A stretch of DNA of 64,000 nt, taken from the NCBI GenBank assembly GCA_031553035.1, contig JAVBLY010000006.1, forward strand, positions 186,001 to 250,000, read 5' to 3'. This document shows, piece after piece, positions 1 through 8,679 of the stretch. A model generated the notes under the pieces. The model had not been told where the DNA came from. It was given only the letters and a program-made list of their open reading frames with translations, and did not search any database. The DNA comes from JAVBLY01 sp031553035 (GTDB lineage Bacteria; Bacillota; Clostridia; Peptostreptococcales; Anaerovoracaceae). Made by a program: the position numbers and the translations under genes. Within the stretch, counting starts at the first letter, position 1, and every line of letters starts with the position of its first letter.

Positions 1-285
1 AAAAAGCATATGATACCAAATTTTATGCCCGCCATTTTTTTCATGGTAGTAAGCAATATTGCCACGGCTATGGCAACAGAAGCGACACTCAGTTTTCTGG
101 GGCTGGGGCTGCCTGTGGATACCGCATCCTGGGGAAGCATGATGGCCCTTTCGGAAAAGGCACTTTTGACGAACAGCTGGTGGATTATAATCATTCCCGG
201 TCTGTTTCTTATTACGACCATAATGTGCATCACGAATATTGGAGAGTACATACGCAGTAGGAACAGTCTGCAGTACAGTTTGTAA
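1..285 (+). CDS. ABC transporter permease, DppC/NikC type (5'-truncated)
   Basis: The reading frame is open from base 1, so only the last 95 or so residues of an inner-membrane permease are present. It carries the family signature for binding the ATPase (EA-x-LSFLGLG followed by SWG near residue 40) and a final hydrophobic segment, as in DppC/OppC/NikC permeases of peptide or nickel importers. The start and the partner permease lie outside the window. It is followed directly by the binding protein and the ATPase, so it is very likely part of the same operon. The substrate cannot be told from this piece. Confidence 0.9.
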   Translation, partial: KKHMIPNFMPAIFFMVVSNIATAMATEATLSFLGLGLPVDTASWGSMMALSEKALLTNSWWIIIIPGLFLITTIMCITNIGEYIRSRNSLQYSL

Positions 286-360
286 TTAACAACTAACAGG
301 GCAGTGGTCTTACCAACAACTCATTACATTCGCGGGGTAAGACACAGAAAGGAAATTGTA

Positions 361-1914
361 ATGGCACGGAAAAAAATATTGATTTGGACTCTTATTGTAT
401 CATTGATCTTGATGAGTGGCTTATTGACAGCCTGTTCAGGTGCTGATGACAGCAGCAACAGCAATACTCTTATATACGGAAGCAGCGACTACACCGGAAT
501 AAATCCGGCTTTGTATGAACACGGCGAAATCAATTCCCTGCTGTTTGCAGGACTCACAGCTCATGACGAGGATGACAAAGTGGTGCCGGGGCTGGCTGAA
601 AGCTGGGATTGGAATGATGACAGCAAGACATATACTTTCAAAATGAGGGAAGGTTTGACTTTTCATGATGGAGAGCCTCTGACCGCATCGGATGTGAAAT
701 TCACTCTGGATGTGATCCGTGATGAAAAAAATGCATCGGAAATAATCTCAAATTATGAGGACATCACAAATATCGATATAGTCGATGACCGCACAATAAG
801 TATCACATTAAAAGCAAACAATGCGGCTTTTCCCGATTATATGACCATCGGTATTCTGCCTGAGCATTCATTCAAAAACACGGAAATCGCAGAGGATGAT
901 TTCAACACTGCGCCAATTGGAGCCGGCCCGTATAAGCTCACGAGCTGGGATATGGGGCAGAGTATAACCATGGAAAGATTCGATGATTACTATCAGGGCA
1001 GTCCGAAGATCCAAAAGATCATATTCAAGATAGTTGATGATTATGATACCAGAGCCTTGCAGCTCAAGTCAGGTGATCTGGATTTTGCTCAGATCACGCC
1101 AAAGACCCTAAGTGAATTTGAAGGAAATAGTGATTTCACAACCTACCTGATGGATACAGCAGACTACAGAGCACTTATGTACAATTTCAATAATGCATTC
1201 TGGAAAGAAAATCCGGAACTGCCGATTGCTTTAAGTTATGCAGTGGACAGGGAGGCAATAGTAAAAAGTGTTCTCATAGGCCACGGACAGGTTGCATATT
1301 CCCCGCTGCAGAAAGGTGAATATAAAAACCCGGATATAGAAAAGTATGATTATGATCCGGCTAAAGCCAAAGCACTCATCGAAGCTGCAGGCTGGAAGCA
1401 GGGTGACAGCGGCTTTTACGAAAAGAACGGCCGGGAGCTGGCATTTGTCATAAACAACGGACAGGGGGATCAGGTAAGGATCGATATGTCCAATATCATT
1501 GCCCAGAATTTCCGTGACATAGGTGTAAATGCAACTGTTGAAGTACAGGCCGAAGTTGACTGGGAAAATCAGGACACATATCTTATCGGATGGGGAAGCC
1601 CCTTCGATCCCGACGATCATACATACAAAGTATTCGGGACGGATCAGGCGGCAAACTACGGCAGTTATTCAAACGGCAAAGTGGATGAATCATTAAAGCA
1701 GGGAAGACACCATGAGAAATATGAAGAGAGGCTCCCGTATTATAAAGATTTCCAGAAGGAACTGGCTGACGATCCGGCATACACATTCATTGCCTACATC
1801 GATGCCATCTACGCAGGAAACAGCAACCTAACAGGCATCACAAAAGATACTGTTTTGGGACACCACGGCGTAGGGATCTTCTGGAATGTACATGAATGGG
1901 AATTTGAAGAATAA
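361..1914 (+). CDS. ABC transporter substrate-binding lipoprotein, family 5
   Basis: 517 residues. The chosen ATG is preceded by AAAGGAAA; an upstream in-frame start at 304 would put 19 residues before the signal peptide. The N-terminus is a lipoprotein signal peptide with lipobox LTAC, so Cys25 should be lipidated and the protein held on the outer face of the membrane. The family 5 (SBP_bac_5) pattern is clear: VPGLAESW, then FHDGEPLTASDVKFT and a typical C-terminal half. Family 5 proteins bind oligopeptides or nickel chelates. The ATPase directly downstream has a His-rich linker, which makes metal or metal-peptide uptake worth considering, but nothing in this protein proves it. Confidence 0.92.
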   Translation: MARKKILIWTLIVSLILMSGLLTACSGADDSSNSNTLIYGSSDYTGINPALYEHGEINSLLFAGLTAHDEDDKVVPGLAESWDWNDDSKTYTFKMREGLTFHDGEPLTASDVKFTLDVIRDEKNASEIISNYEDITNIDIVDDRTISITLKANNAAFPDYMTIGILPEHSFKNTEIAEDDFNTAPIGAGPYKLTSWDMGQSITMERFDDYYQGSPKIQKIIFKIVDDYDTRALQLKSGDLDFAQITPKTLSEFEGNSDFTTYLMDTADYRALMYNFNNAFWKENPELPIALSYAVDREAIVKSVLIGHGQVAYSPLQKGEYKNPDIEKYDYDPAKAKALIEAAGWKQGDSGFYEKNGRELAFVINNGQGDQVRIDMSNIIAQNFRDIGVNATVEVQAEVDWENQDTYLIGWGSPFDPDDHTYKVFGTDQAANYGSYSNGKVDESLKQGRHHEKYEERLPYYKDFQKELADDPAYTFIAYIDAIYAGNSNLTGITKDTVLGHHGVGIFWNVHEWEFEE

Positions 1915-1915
1915 G

Positions 1916-3427
1916 ATGAAAACTGTTATCGATGTCTGTAATTTAAAAATAGGATACCGAACGGGTAACGGAATTAACCACGTCATCGAAGGGATGTCTT
2001 TTTCGCTGAAAGAAAATGAGATCCTGGCTCTGGTAGGCGGTTCAGGCTGCGGCAAGACAACCTTGTGCAAAGCCTTTGCCGGGATACTGGGTGATGAGGC
2101 GGCAATCAGCGGCACTGTCAGCCATGAAGCAGATGGAAATATTGCAATGGTCTTCCAGGATCCTTATCTTTCACTTGATCCTACACAGGCAATAGGCAAA
2201 CAAATAGAGGAAACTGTTCTGATCCACATCGGTAAACACCTGACGGGCGGAAAAGACAAAAAAGAATTTGCCAGAAGAAAGAGCCTTGAACTTCTGGATC
2301 TTGTCGGAATAGAAGATCCGGAGAAGAGGTATGATCAGATACCAATGTATTTTTCCGGCGGCATGAGGCAGCGCGTGGCGATCGCCATTGCGCTCGCTAT
2401 GGAACCCGATGTGATAATAGGCGATGAGCTGACTTCTTCCTTAGATGAAGAGAACCAAGAACAGATGATAAATCTGCTAAACGATTTAAGAGACAGACTG
2501 GACACGGCGGTGATCATAGCTACTCATGATCTGGGATTAGTCGAGGATCACTGTGACAGAGTCATAATAATAAAAGACGGCACCGTCACAGAAGAAGGGC
2601 CGGCAAACAGAGTTTTCGCGAAGCCGCAAAGTGATTATACAAAAGATCTGCTAAAATATGCCGGTTACAGAAAGGGAACCGAGCACACCCACGGTGATCT
2701 GCATTTTCATGAGGGGGAGCCCCACAGCCATGAGCATAAAGATGGCCACAAGCACGATGATATCGATCCGTCTATAAGCCGGGATCCCAGCCTGGGTCAT
2801 ACTCCACACTTGATTGAGATCTCAAATCTTTCCAAGTCATATAAACCTGAAAGACAAGAGAAGATAGAAGTATTACATGATTTGAGTTTCAACATACATA
2901 AAGGGGAGATGTTGGGGCTTTCAGGCAAATCAGGTGCGGGAAAGACTACGCTGGCCAAATGTCTTGTGGGACTTGAGAGCCCTGACAGCGGGGAAATAAA
3001 ATATTCATACGAGCTGAAAAGAAAAAACAGCATACAGATGATATTCCAGGATTCCAAATCTGCTCTCGACCCCCGAATGAGTGTGAAAGAAACATTGGCG
3101 GAAGCTGTTAAATTAAACGGACAGAACAGGGATCAAAGCATTTCAGAACTGCTCGCTATGTTTGAACTGGAAAAAAATCTGCTGACCAAGCGCCCCTACG
3201 AAATTTCCGGAGGTCAGCGTCAGCGGGTGGCAATTGCCAGGGCAGTAGCCATGGATCCTGCTTTTCTCATTGCGGACGAGCCCATTTCATCTTTGGATAT
3301 GGTTGTTCAGGCACAGATGATACATCTTCTCAGGAGGATCCGAGAAGAAAAAGACTTGACAGTTCTTATGATCTCCCATGATATTCCCATGCTCATGCAT
3401 GTCTGCGACAGAATCATCTCTTTGTGA
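1916..3427 (+). CDS. ABC transporter dual ATPase (DppD-DppF-type fusion) with His-rich linker
   Basis: 503 residues from the ATG one base after the upstream stop; an ATG at 1886 inside the preceding gene is also in frame. Two full nucleotide-binding domains lie in one chain. The first has Walker A GGSGCGKTT, signature FSGGMRQR and Walker B IIGDELTSSLD. The second has Walker A GKSGAGKTT, signature ISGGQRQR and Walker B LIADEPISSLD. Peptide/nickel importers normally use two separate ATPases, so this is a fusion. The linker (about residues 255-290, bases 2680-2765) has nine His in 25 residues mixed with Asp and Glu, which could bind Ni, Co or Zn. It energises import through the upstream permease and lipoprotein. 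Confidence 0.93.
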   Translation: MKTVIDVCNLKIGYRTGNGINHVIEGMSFSLKENEILALVGGSGCGKTTLCKAFAGILGDEAAISGTVSHEADGNIAMVFQDPYLSLDPTQAIGKQIEETVLIHIGKHLTGGKDKKEFARRKSLELLDLVGIEDPEKRYDQIPMYFSGGMRQRVAIAIALAMEPDVIIGDELTSSLDEENQEQMINLLNDLRDRLDTAVIIATHDLGLVEDHCDRVIIIKDGTVTEEGPANRVFAKPQSDYTKDLLKYAGYRKGTEHTHGDLHFHEGEPHSHEHKDGHKHDDIDPSISRDPSLGHTPHLIEISNLSKSYKPERQEKIEVLHDLSFNIHKGEMLGLSGKSGAGKTTLAKCLVGLESPDSGEIKYSYELKRKNSIQMIFQDSKSALDPRMSVKETLAEAVKLNGQNRDQSISELLAMFELEKNLLTKRPYEISGGQRQRVAIARAVAMDPAFLIADEPISSLDMVVQAQMIHLLRRIREEKDLTVLMISHDIPMLMHVCDRIISL

Positions 3428-3715
3428 TATAAATTTTATATTTATTCAAAATTTTATTAATGAATTCTCAATCGTATCATTTATCAACAATGACATTTTC
3501 TTGTTGTAGATCGCCCGTTCCTTTATCTTATGCATTTTAAAATGGCTTAATTTTACAATAGTTAAGGGTTGCTTAACTATTGGTTAGAAAAACGTAGCTT
3601 TACTTTACCATCTGTACATATTAGATTCATGTTAGGCGCCGTTAATGTAAACACGTGGTATTGGTTATAAGAGATTTATTTATTGGTTTAGTAAAGAGTA
3701 AGGAGGGAAAAAATT
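3428..3715. other. Intergenic region with LysR-type operator candidate
   Basis: A/T-rich spacer of 288 bp between the ABC operon and the MFS-cyclase operon. The dyad at 3556-3582 is the only clear structure; no convincing T-tailed terminator follows the ABC gene and no consensus sigma-A promoter was found. Confidence 0.6.
3556..3582. promoter_or_regulatory. Perfect dyad CAATAGTTAAG-N5-CTTAACTATTG, candidate LysR-type operator
   Basis: Arms of 11 bp (3556-3566 and 3572-3582) are perfectly complementary around a 5-bp centre. The core ATAGTT-N11-AACTAT fits the T-N11-A dyad bound by LysR-type regulators. A LysR gene lies 2.4 kb downstream and its own leader contains the same ATAGTTAA half site at 5871. 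The dyad sits 134 bp upstream of the MFS start. The role as operator is inferred. Confidence 0.55.
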
Positions 3716-5008
3716 ATGTCAGTTAACACAGAAGCTTTAGATAATAAAGAACAGTTGAATAATAACAAACCGATTGTAAAGTTTATTTGGATATTTATCC
3801 CATTTGGTTTGTCGTTTTTTATGTCAGTACTTTTAAGGACGATCAATAGTGTTTTATCTCCGACTTTAATCGAAACATTTGATATGAACGCAAGTCAATT
3901 GGGAACTATGACGAGTGCATATTTTATTAGCTTTGCAATAGCCCAGATTCCTCTTGGTGTTGCACTTGACCGCTGGGGGCCAGGAAAAACGTTAGGTGTT
4001 TTTATGCTGTTTGGTGTCGCCGGTTGTATGGTTTACGGTTTAGCTCCCACAGTAACATTTTTATTTGTGGGAAGAGCTCTTGTCGGATTTGGTGTTTCCG
4101 GCTGTTTAATGGCGTCATATAAGGCAATAGGAGACTGGAGATCAATGGAAACCGTTCCGATGTATAATGGTTTCATTACTTTTATTGGCGGTGTGGGAGG
4201 TATATTTGCCACAAAGCCGGTTAGTATTGCCACTGACTTTATTAGCTGGAGAATACTATTCTTTGTATTTGCAGGAATGATGCTGGTTGTTGCAATTCTG
4301 GTATTTTTTACAAAAACTCATCCTAAATACAAAGAGTATAGAGAGTTGGATGGAGAAAAGAGTGTTCTTCATGAGCTCAAAGGCACTGCAAAAATAGCAG
4401 TAACGGCACGTTTTTGGAGGTTTGCTCCTGCCGCAGTATTAACACAAGCTACATACATTTCACTTAACGGCCTTTGGATAGGACCATGGCTGAAGGATGT
4501 TGGAGGACATTCTCCCGATAATGTAGTAAATTATTTGCTAATATGTTCTATATCGATCACACTTGGCTATATCTGCTATGGAACGATTACCAGCTGGCTT
4601 AAAAAAAGATTTCAGATAAAAGTTATCAAAATCTTTGTCGTAACCATGTGGGTGTTTGTTGCGCTAACCGCAATTATCGCCTTGGCCCCGCAAATGGGTG
4701 CCGGCTTGTGGGTGATGTTCTTGCTCATTTGTCCATTTTGTCTTGTTGCGTATCCGATCTTTGTTTCTATGTTCGATACAAAGTTGGCAGGGCGTGTTCA
4801 AACGTTATTCAACATGATCGTATTCATCGCTTCGACTTTTATTCAGTCAGGTATTGGAGTCATTATTGATCAATATCCATTGATGGAAGATGGCGGCTTT
4901 AACCCACAGGGATATTCAACAGCGATACTTATTCTGGCAGCATTGAATGCGGCATCACTGATATGGTGCATGCTCTATAGAAGAAAGAAAAACGAAATAC
5001 AGTACTAA
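3716..5008 (+). CDS. MFS transporter
   Basis: 430 residues, about 12 hydrophobic membrane segments, with the MFS loop 2-3 motif (GVALDRWGPGKTLG, near residue 82). AGGAGGG lies just upstream of the ATG. It probably moves a small organic solute across the cytoplasmic membrane. It is followed after 52 bp by a metal-dependent cyclase/formamidase-like enzyme, so the transporter probably handles that enzyme's substrate or product. The candidate LysR operator at 3556-3582 lies upstream. The substrate is unknown. By eye the gene is richer in A/T than the ABC genes before it. Confidence 0.9.
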   Translation: MSVNTEALDNKEQLNNNKPIVKFIWIFIPFGLSFFMSVLLRTINSVLSPTLIETFDMNASQLGTMTSAYFISFAIAQIPLGVALDRWGPGKTLGVFMLFGVAGCMVYGLAPTVTFLFVGRALVGFGVSGCLMASYKAIGDWRSMETVPMYNGFITFIGGVGGIFATKPVSIATDFISWRILFFVFAGMMLVVAILVFFTKTHPKYKEYRELDGEKSVLHELKGTAKIAVTARFWRFAPAAVLTQATYISLNGLWIGPWLKDVGGHSPDNVVNYLLICSISITLGYICYGTITSWLKKRFQIKVIKIFVVTMWVFVALTAIIALAPQMGAGLWVMFLLICPFCLVAYPIFVSMFDTKLAGRVQTLFNMIVFIASTFIQSGIGVIIDQYPLMEDGGFNPQGYSTAILILAALNAASLIWCMLYRRKKNEIQY

Positions 5009-5060
5009 GCAAAAAAAATTGTTGTTTCCTGATTTGTTATATTGAGAAGAGGAGAGGAAA

Positions 5061-5759
5061 ATGGAATTCTTAAACAAAAAAGTGATCGATTTGACATTAA
5101 CGCTGGTCCCAGGAGAAAGTTCATGGGGCAATCTTCATCCACCACTACAAATGATCGACTATCACCAAAACTGGATGAATAGCGGAAATTATCCTGACGA
5201 TTCCCCGATAACTGGGTTTTCGACAAAATATGTTTCATTTACTGATCATACGGGCACACATATGGATGCAAAACGACACTTTCATCCTGAAGGGGAAACT
5301 TTGGATATGTATGATTTAAGCTACTTTATGGGAAATGCCCTCTACCTTGATCTAAGCAAAAGAGAATGGGATGAAGATGTTACTCCCGAAATAATCGAGG
5401 CAGGTTTAGAACGTATCGGTGAAACGATCAATGAAGGAGATATCGTCGTTTTCAAGGCATGGCAGTATGGACGTAATAATGAGAAATTCGGGGACAGTGC
5501 ATTATTGAACAAGGAATCTTCCTGGTATCTCATCGATAAAAAGATCAAAATGTTCTGTACGGATCTGGCAACAGTAGATTATTCTGATCCATATAGAAAT
5601 GCTCATTATTATATGCTTGAAAGGAATATCCTAATGGTAGAAAATCTAGTCAACCTCGAGCTGTTGGATGAGGGACGCTTCGATTTTATGGCTTTGCCAT
5701 TAAAGATCGAAGGGTTGACAGGCTCACCTGTAAGAGCACTTGCTTTCACAGATAAGTAG
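5061..5759 (+). CDS. Cyclase family protein (kynurenine formamidase-like metal hydrolase)
   Basis: 232 residues, with GAGGAGAGG before the ATG. The family motif HTGTHMDAKRHF (about residue 73) supplies the metal ligands of the cyclase/KynB superfamily, which hydrolyses amide or lactone bonds (N-formylkynurenine, isatin and related compounds). The acidic and His residues later in the chain are in keeping with the fold. Probably cytosolic and co-transcribed with the MFS gene. No other tryptophan-degradation gene is nearby, so the kynurenine reaction should not be assumed. Confidence 0.85.
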   Translation: MEFLNKKVIDLTLTLVPGESSWGNLHPPLQMIDYHQNWMNSGNYPDDSPITGFSTKYVSFTDHTGTHMDAKRHFHPEGETLDMYDLSYFMGNALYLDLSKREWDEDVTPEIIEAGLERIGETINEGDIVVFKAWQYGRNNEKFGDSALLNKESSWYLIDKKIKMFCTDLATVDYSDPYRNAHYYMLERNILMVENLVNLELLDEGRFDFMALPLKIEGLTGSPVRALAFTDK

Positions 5760-5785
5760 AAATAAGGAGTCCGCTATAAGGGAGT

Positions 5786-5811
5786 GCTAATGGCATAACA
5801 ATGCCATTAGC
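5786..5811 (+). terminator. Hairpin after the cyclase gene
   Basis: Perfect 11-bp stem GCTAATGGCAT / ATGCCATTAGC with a 4-base AACA loop, followed by GCTTTGTTG. The T tract is weak, but the position right after the cyclase stop and before the LysR gene suits an intrinsic terminator. Confidence 0.7.
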
Positions 5812-5870
5812 GCTTTGTTGATAGCTGCAAGACAAATACATCGATATTGTAATACTGTTGTATGTGATAT

Positions 5871-5888
5871 ATAGTTAAATAGTACTAT
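5871..5888. promoter_or_regulatory. ATAGT-N8-ACTAT dyad upstream of LysR gene
   Basis: Inverted repeat (5871-5875 and 5884-5888) that shares ATAGTTAA with one arm of the dyad at 3556-3582. It lies 57 bp before the LysR start codon, where autoregulation by LysR proteins usually occurs. Inferred from position and similarity only. Confidence 0.4.
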
Positions 5889-5944
5889 GGAAAACTTTAT
5901 CTGACACACCAATGCCGAGATATGGCTATAAGGAAGTGGATATT

Positions 5945-6820
5945 ATGGACACTATCAGGTGTCGAGCTTTTTTAACAACGGTAGAAGAAGGTACCGTTAA
6001 GGGTGCTGCGAAAAAAATGGGATATACTCCATCAGCTATCAGCCAATTGATCACTTCTTTGGAAAATGACTTGGAAGTGCAACTGTTGGATAGAGGGCGA
6101 AAAGGTTCAGCTTTAACAGTTAATGGTAAGAAAATTCTTCCCAAAGTACGTGCTCTATTGGATCAGGAAGAACAACTTTATCAGACCGCAGCGGATATTA
6201 ATGGTTTGCTTGCGGGTTCGATCACCATTGGGTCATTTACAAGTATAGCGACTTTTTGGTTGCCTCAGTTGCTTCAGTCCTTCCAGGAGCAATACCCCAA
6301 CATAGATATTCATCTACAGGAGGGTCCTGTGCAGGACATTTATAGGTGGCTTGATAATAGGGAAGTCGATATTTGTTTTTGCAGTGATCTTAAAGTTGCT
6401 GATTATGAGTGGATTCCACTTGGCGAAGATAGAATGGTAGTTGTTCTATCAAAGGATCACCACATGGCAAAAGAAAAAAAATTTCCAATCTCACAACTTA
6501 GATATGAAAATATAATTTTACCTCAACAGGGAGGATACAGCAATGCGGTAAAAATGCTTGAGAAAAGAGGCATTCCATACCATGTTCGACTAACAACTTA
6601 TGAAGTTTACGCCTCCATGGCTATGGCTGAGCAAGGACTGGGGGTTACAATTTTAAACGAACTCATAACTCGTAGTTTAAAAGGCAGTGCGGTAATTATC
6701 CCCATCGATCCGCCATATAATATCAAATTAGGTATAGCTGTGCCTGGAATAAATGAGGCATCTCCGGCAACAAAGTGTTTTATCAAACATACCATAGAAA
6801 AGATGAAAAGCATTGAGTAG
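5945..6820 (+). CDS. LysR-family transcriptional regulator
   Basis: 291 residues from the ATG at 5945, which has AAGGAAGTGG in front and leaves the usual short N-terminus before the helix-turn-helix; an ATG at 5912 would add 11 residues. The winged HTH covers about residues 4-62 (AAKKMGYTPSAISQLITSLE). The rest is a LysR substrate-binding domain (GSITIGSFTSIATFWLPQLL). It sits between an MFS-cyclase pair and a second MFS gene on the same strand, and probably controls one or both. Matching dyads upstream of it and of the MFS-cyclase operon support this. The effector is unknown. Confidence 0.92.
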   Translation: MDTIRCRAFLTTVEEGTVKGAAKKMGYTPSAISQLITSLENDLEVQLLDRGRKGSALTVNGKKILPKVRALLDQEEQLYQTAADINGLLAGSITIGSFTSIATFWLPQLLQSFQEQYPNIDIHLQEGPVQDIYRWLDNREVDICFCSDLKVADYEWIPLGEDRMVVVLSKDHHMAKEKKFPISQLRYENIILPQQGGYSNAVKMLEKRGIPYHVRLTTYEVYASMAMAEQGLGVTILNELITRSLKGSAVIIPIDPPYNIKLGIAVPGINEASPATKCFIKHTIEKMKSIE

Positions 6821-6876
6821 AAAGATAAATATAACTAATATTTGACATATACTCAATAATATTGCATTCTTAACTA

Positions 6877-8082
6877 ATGGGGAAAAAGACAGTATTATTT
6901 GTAATAGCAGTTATTCTAACAAGCATTTGTCTAAGGGGACCTATCGCATCGGTAGGCTCTCTTATTGGGTCCATGGAAATGGATCTTGGGGTCACAAAAG
7001 GATATCTTGGTTTTATTACCACTCTTCCGCTTTTAGTTTTTGCTGCTAGTTCACTGTTAATTTCAAAAATTGCTAATCGGATAGGTCATACACGGATTTT
7101 GGTTACCGGAATGTTTGTTCTGGCTACTGGATGTTATGTCCGTTCATTTGATGGCTATATCGTAGTGCTACTTGGCACGTTTCTGGTAGGAATAGGTATA
7201 TCGGTTGGTAATGTTCTGATTTCTGCTATAATCAAGGATAACATGCCGCTCAAAATCGGACTGGCTACCGGGATATATCTTTGTTTTCAAAATTTGTCTG
7301 CAATGATGGCAGCAGGCATCAGTTATCCTCTTTCTCAAGGAGTTGGTTGGGGGTGGAGAAGTGTAATGGCGGTTTGGGCTCTTCCCGGATTATTAGCGGC
7401 ACTGGCATGGATTATATTCGGTCTTTATGTCAATAGAAACTATGAGAAAAAACTTGACGATCGGATTCTCATAAAAAAAACAAAGACCATACTCTGGAAG
7501 TCCAAGCTGGCATGGTCTATAACAATAGTCATGGGCGTCCAGTCTGTCTGCTATTATGTGATCACCGCATGGCTTCCCAGCATACTTGAGGCATCGAATA
7601 TGGATTTTGAAACAGCCGGTTACGTGGCATCCATGTTTCAGCTGTTTGCCTTGCCCTCCATATTTATCGCACCCATAATAATTGCCCATACGAAGAACAA
7701 AACTATGCCTGCCACTGTATCCGGGATCCTGTATATCATAGGCATCATTATCATCCTGTCTTCAGACAGTATTCCCATCATACTGATCGGGCTTTTCTTC
7801 CTTGCGTCCGGCGGCGGTGCGAGTTTTGCCTGGGTCGTAGCTATCATTGCCATAGTTTCAGAAGACAGTCACGAGGCTACAAGGCTTTCGGGAATGTCCC
7901 AGAGCGTAGGATATCTCATGGCGGCCATTGCACCAACACTAGCCGGAGCTCTGTTTGAAATGCAGGACAGCTGGATGCCTGTCTTTATTATGGTCATTAT
8001 TATGTCAATACTCATCATGGTTTTTTCTGTGATCACCGGTAACATACTAAAAAAACGCACCGACATCTGTGAATCACTGTAA
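6877..8082 (+). CDS. MFS transporter, CynX/NimT-like
   Basis: 401 residues with about 12 membrane segments. The N-terminal ICLRGPIASVGSLIG resembles the LRP-x-ITSVGPL signature of the cyanate/2-nitroimidazole transporter group. An in-frame stop at 6871 makes the ATG at 6877 the first possible start; there is no clear Shine-Dalgarno sequence in front of it. It follows the LysR gene by 56 bp. The substrate is not known. The A/T richness of the 3.5-7 kb stretch falls off within this gene. Confidence 0.85.
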   Translation: MGKKTVLFVIAVILTSICLRGPIASVGSLIGSMEMDLGVTKGYLGFITTLPLLVFAASSLLISKIANRIGHTRILVTGMFVLATGCYVRSFDGYIVVLLGTFLVGIGISVGNVLISAIIKDNMPLKIGLATGIYLCFQNLSAMMAAGISYPLSQGVGWGWRSVMAVWALPGLLAALAWIIFGLYVNRNYEKKLDDRILIKKTKTILWKSKLAWSITIVMGVQSVCYYVITAWLPSILEASNMDFETAGYVASMFQLFALPSIFIAPIIIAHTKNKTMPATVSGILYIIGIIIILSSDSIPIILIGLFFLASGGGASFAWVVAIIAIVSEDSHEATRLSGMSQSVGYLMAAIAPTLAGALFEMQDSWMPVFIMVIIMSILIMVFSVITGNILKKRTDICESL

Positions 8083-8170
8083 ACGCATATTCGAGATGGA
8101 AGAAGAAACAGAAGGAATCAAAAACAGACATATCTGTATGTTTTAGTTCACCTGCACTTGATGTATTTTG

Positions 8171-8572
8171 CTACTGTCCGCCGTCCTGCATATCTGCTTT
8201 GTCACCGAAGGTCCAGATGATCACATCTTTATTTTCAACTTTCTGACGGCCAGGTTCCTTTTTCGGGATCTCTTCATTAAGAGTGTATATCCATCCCTGA
8301 GTATCTGTATTGTTGATGCCGCCGATCCCCGTCACATAAGCAGGGTCACCGGAAGTTATTATTTCGAGATTTTGTGCTCCGGCATATTCATCCAGTACAT
8401 CAAGTACCGTAGAGTCCTTTGGCACTTCGATTTCGATACTCTCTACTCCGTTCTGGTTACTTCCGCCCGGGTATGTTATACTGATTTGGACATTATCAGT
8501 AGACGAACATGCGGCAAACCCAAAGAGAAGCACAAGTATACCGGTCAAGATTAACAGTTTTTTTGCAATCAT
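8171..8572 (-). CDS. DUF4430-domain lipoprotein
   Basis: 133 residues. On the minus strand AAAGGATG precedes the start. The signal peptide ends in a lipobox (FGFAAC), so the mature protein begins at about Cys22 and should be membrane-anchored outside. The remainder matches the DUF4430 / transcobalamin-C-like fold: VPKDSTVLDVLDEY, then GGINNTDTQGWIYTLNEE. Such domains occur in secreted or surface proteins and may bind ligands. It is transcribed divergently from the adjacent 7TM receptor kinase, 107 bp apart. A role as accessory or ligand-presenting protein for that receptor is only a guess from position. Confidence 0.85.
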   Translation of the reverse strand: MIAKKLLILTGILVLLFGFAACSSTDNVQISITYPGGSNQNGVESIEIEVPKDSTVLDVLDEYAGAQNLEIITSGDPAYVTGIGGINNTDTQGWIYTLNEEIPKKEPGRQKVENKDVIIWTFGDKADMQDGGQ

Positions 8573-8679
8573 AGATTCATCCTTTCAAATTACTGTGGTT
8601 ATAGCTAATTATAGAGTGACATGTAGAATTTGTCCACGAAAGAAACATCAAGATTATTTGAGCTTATGGGGAGGTCATC

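Noticed and set aside
6842..6870. Sigma-A promoter before the second MFS gene
   Set aside because: TTGACA at 6842 has no acceptable -10 box at 16-18 bp; TAATAT is only 9 bp away.
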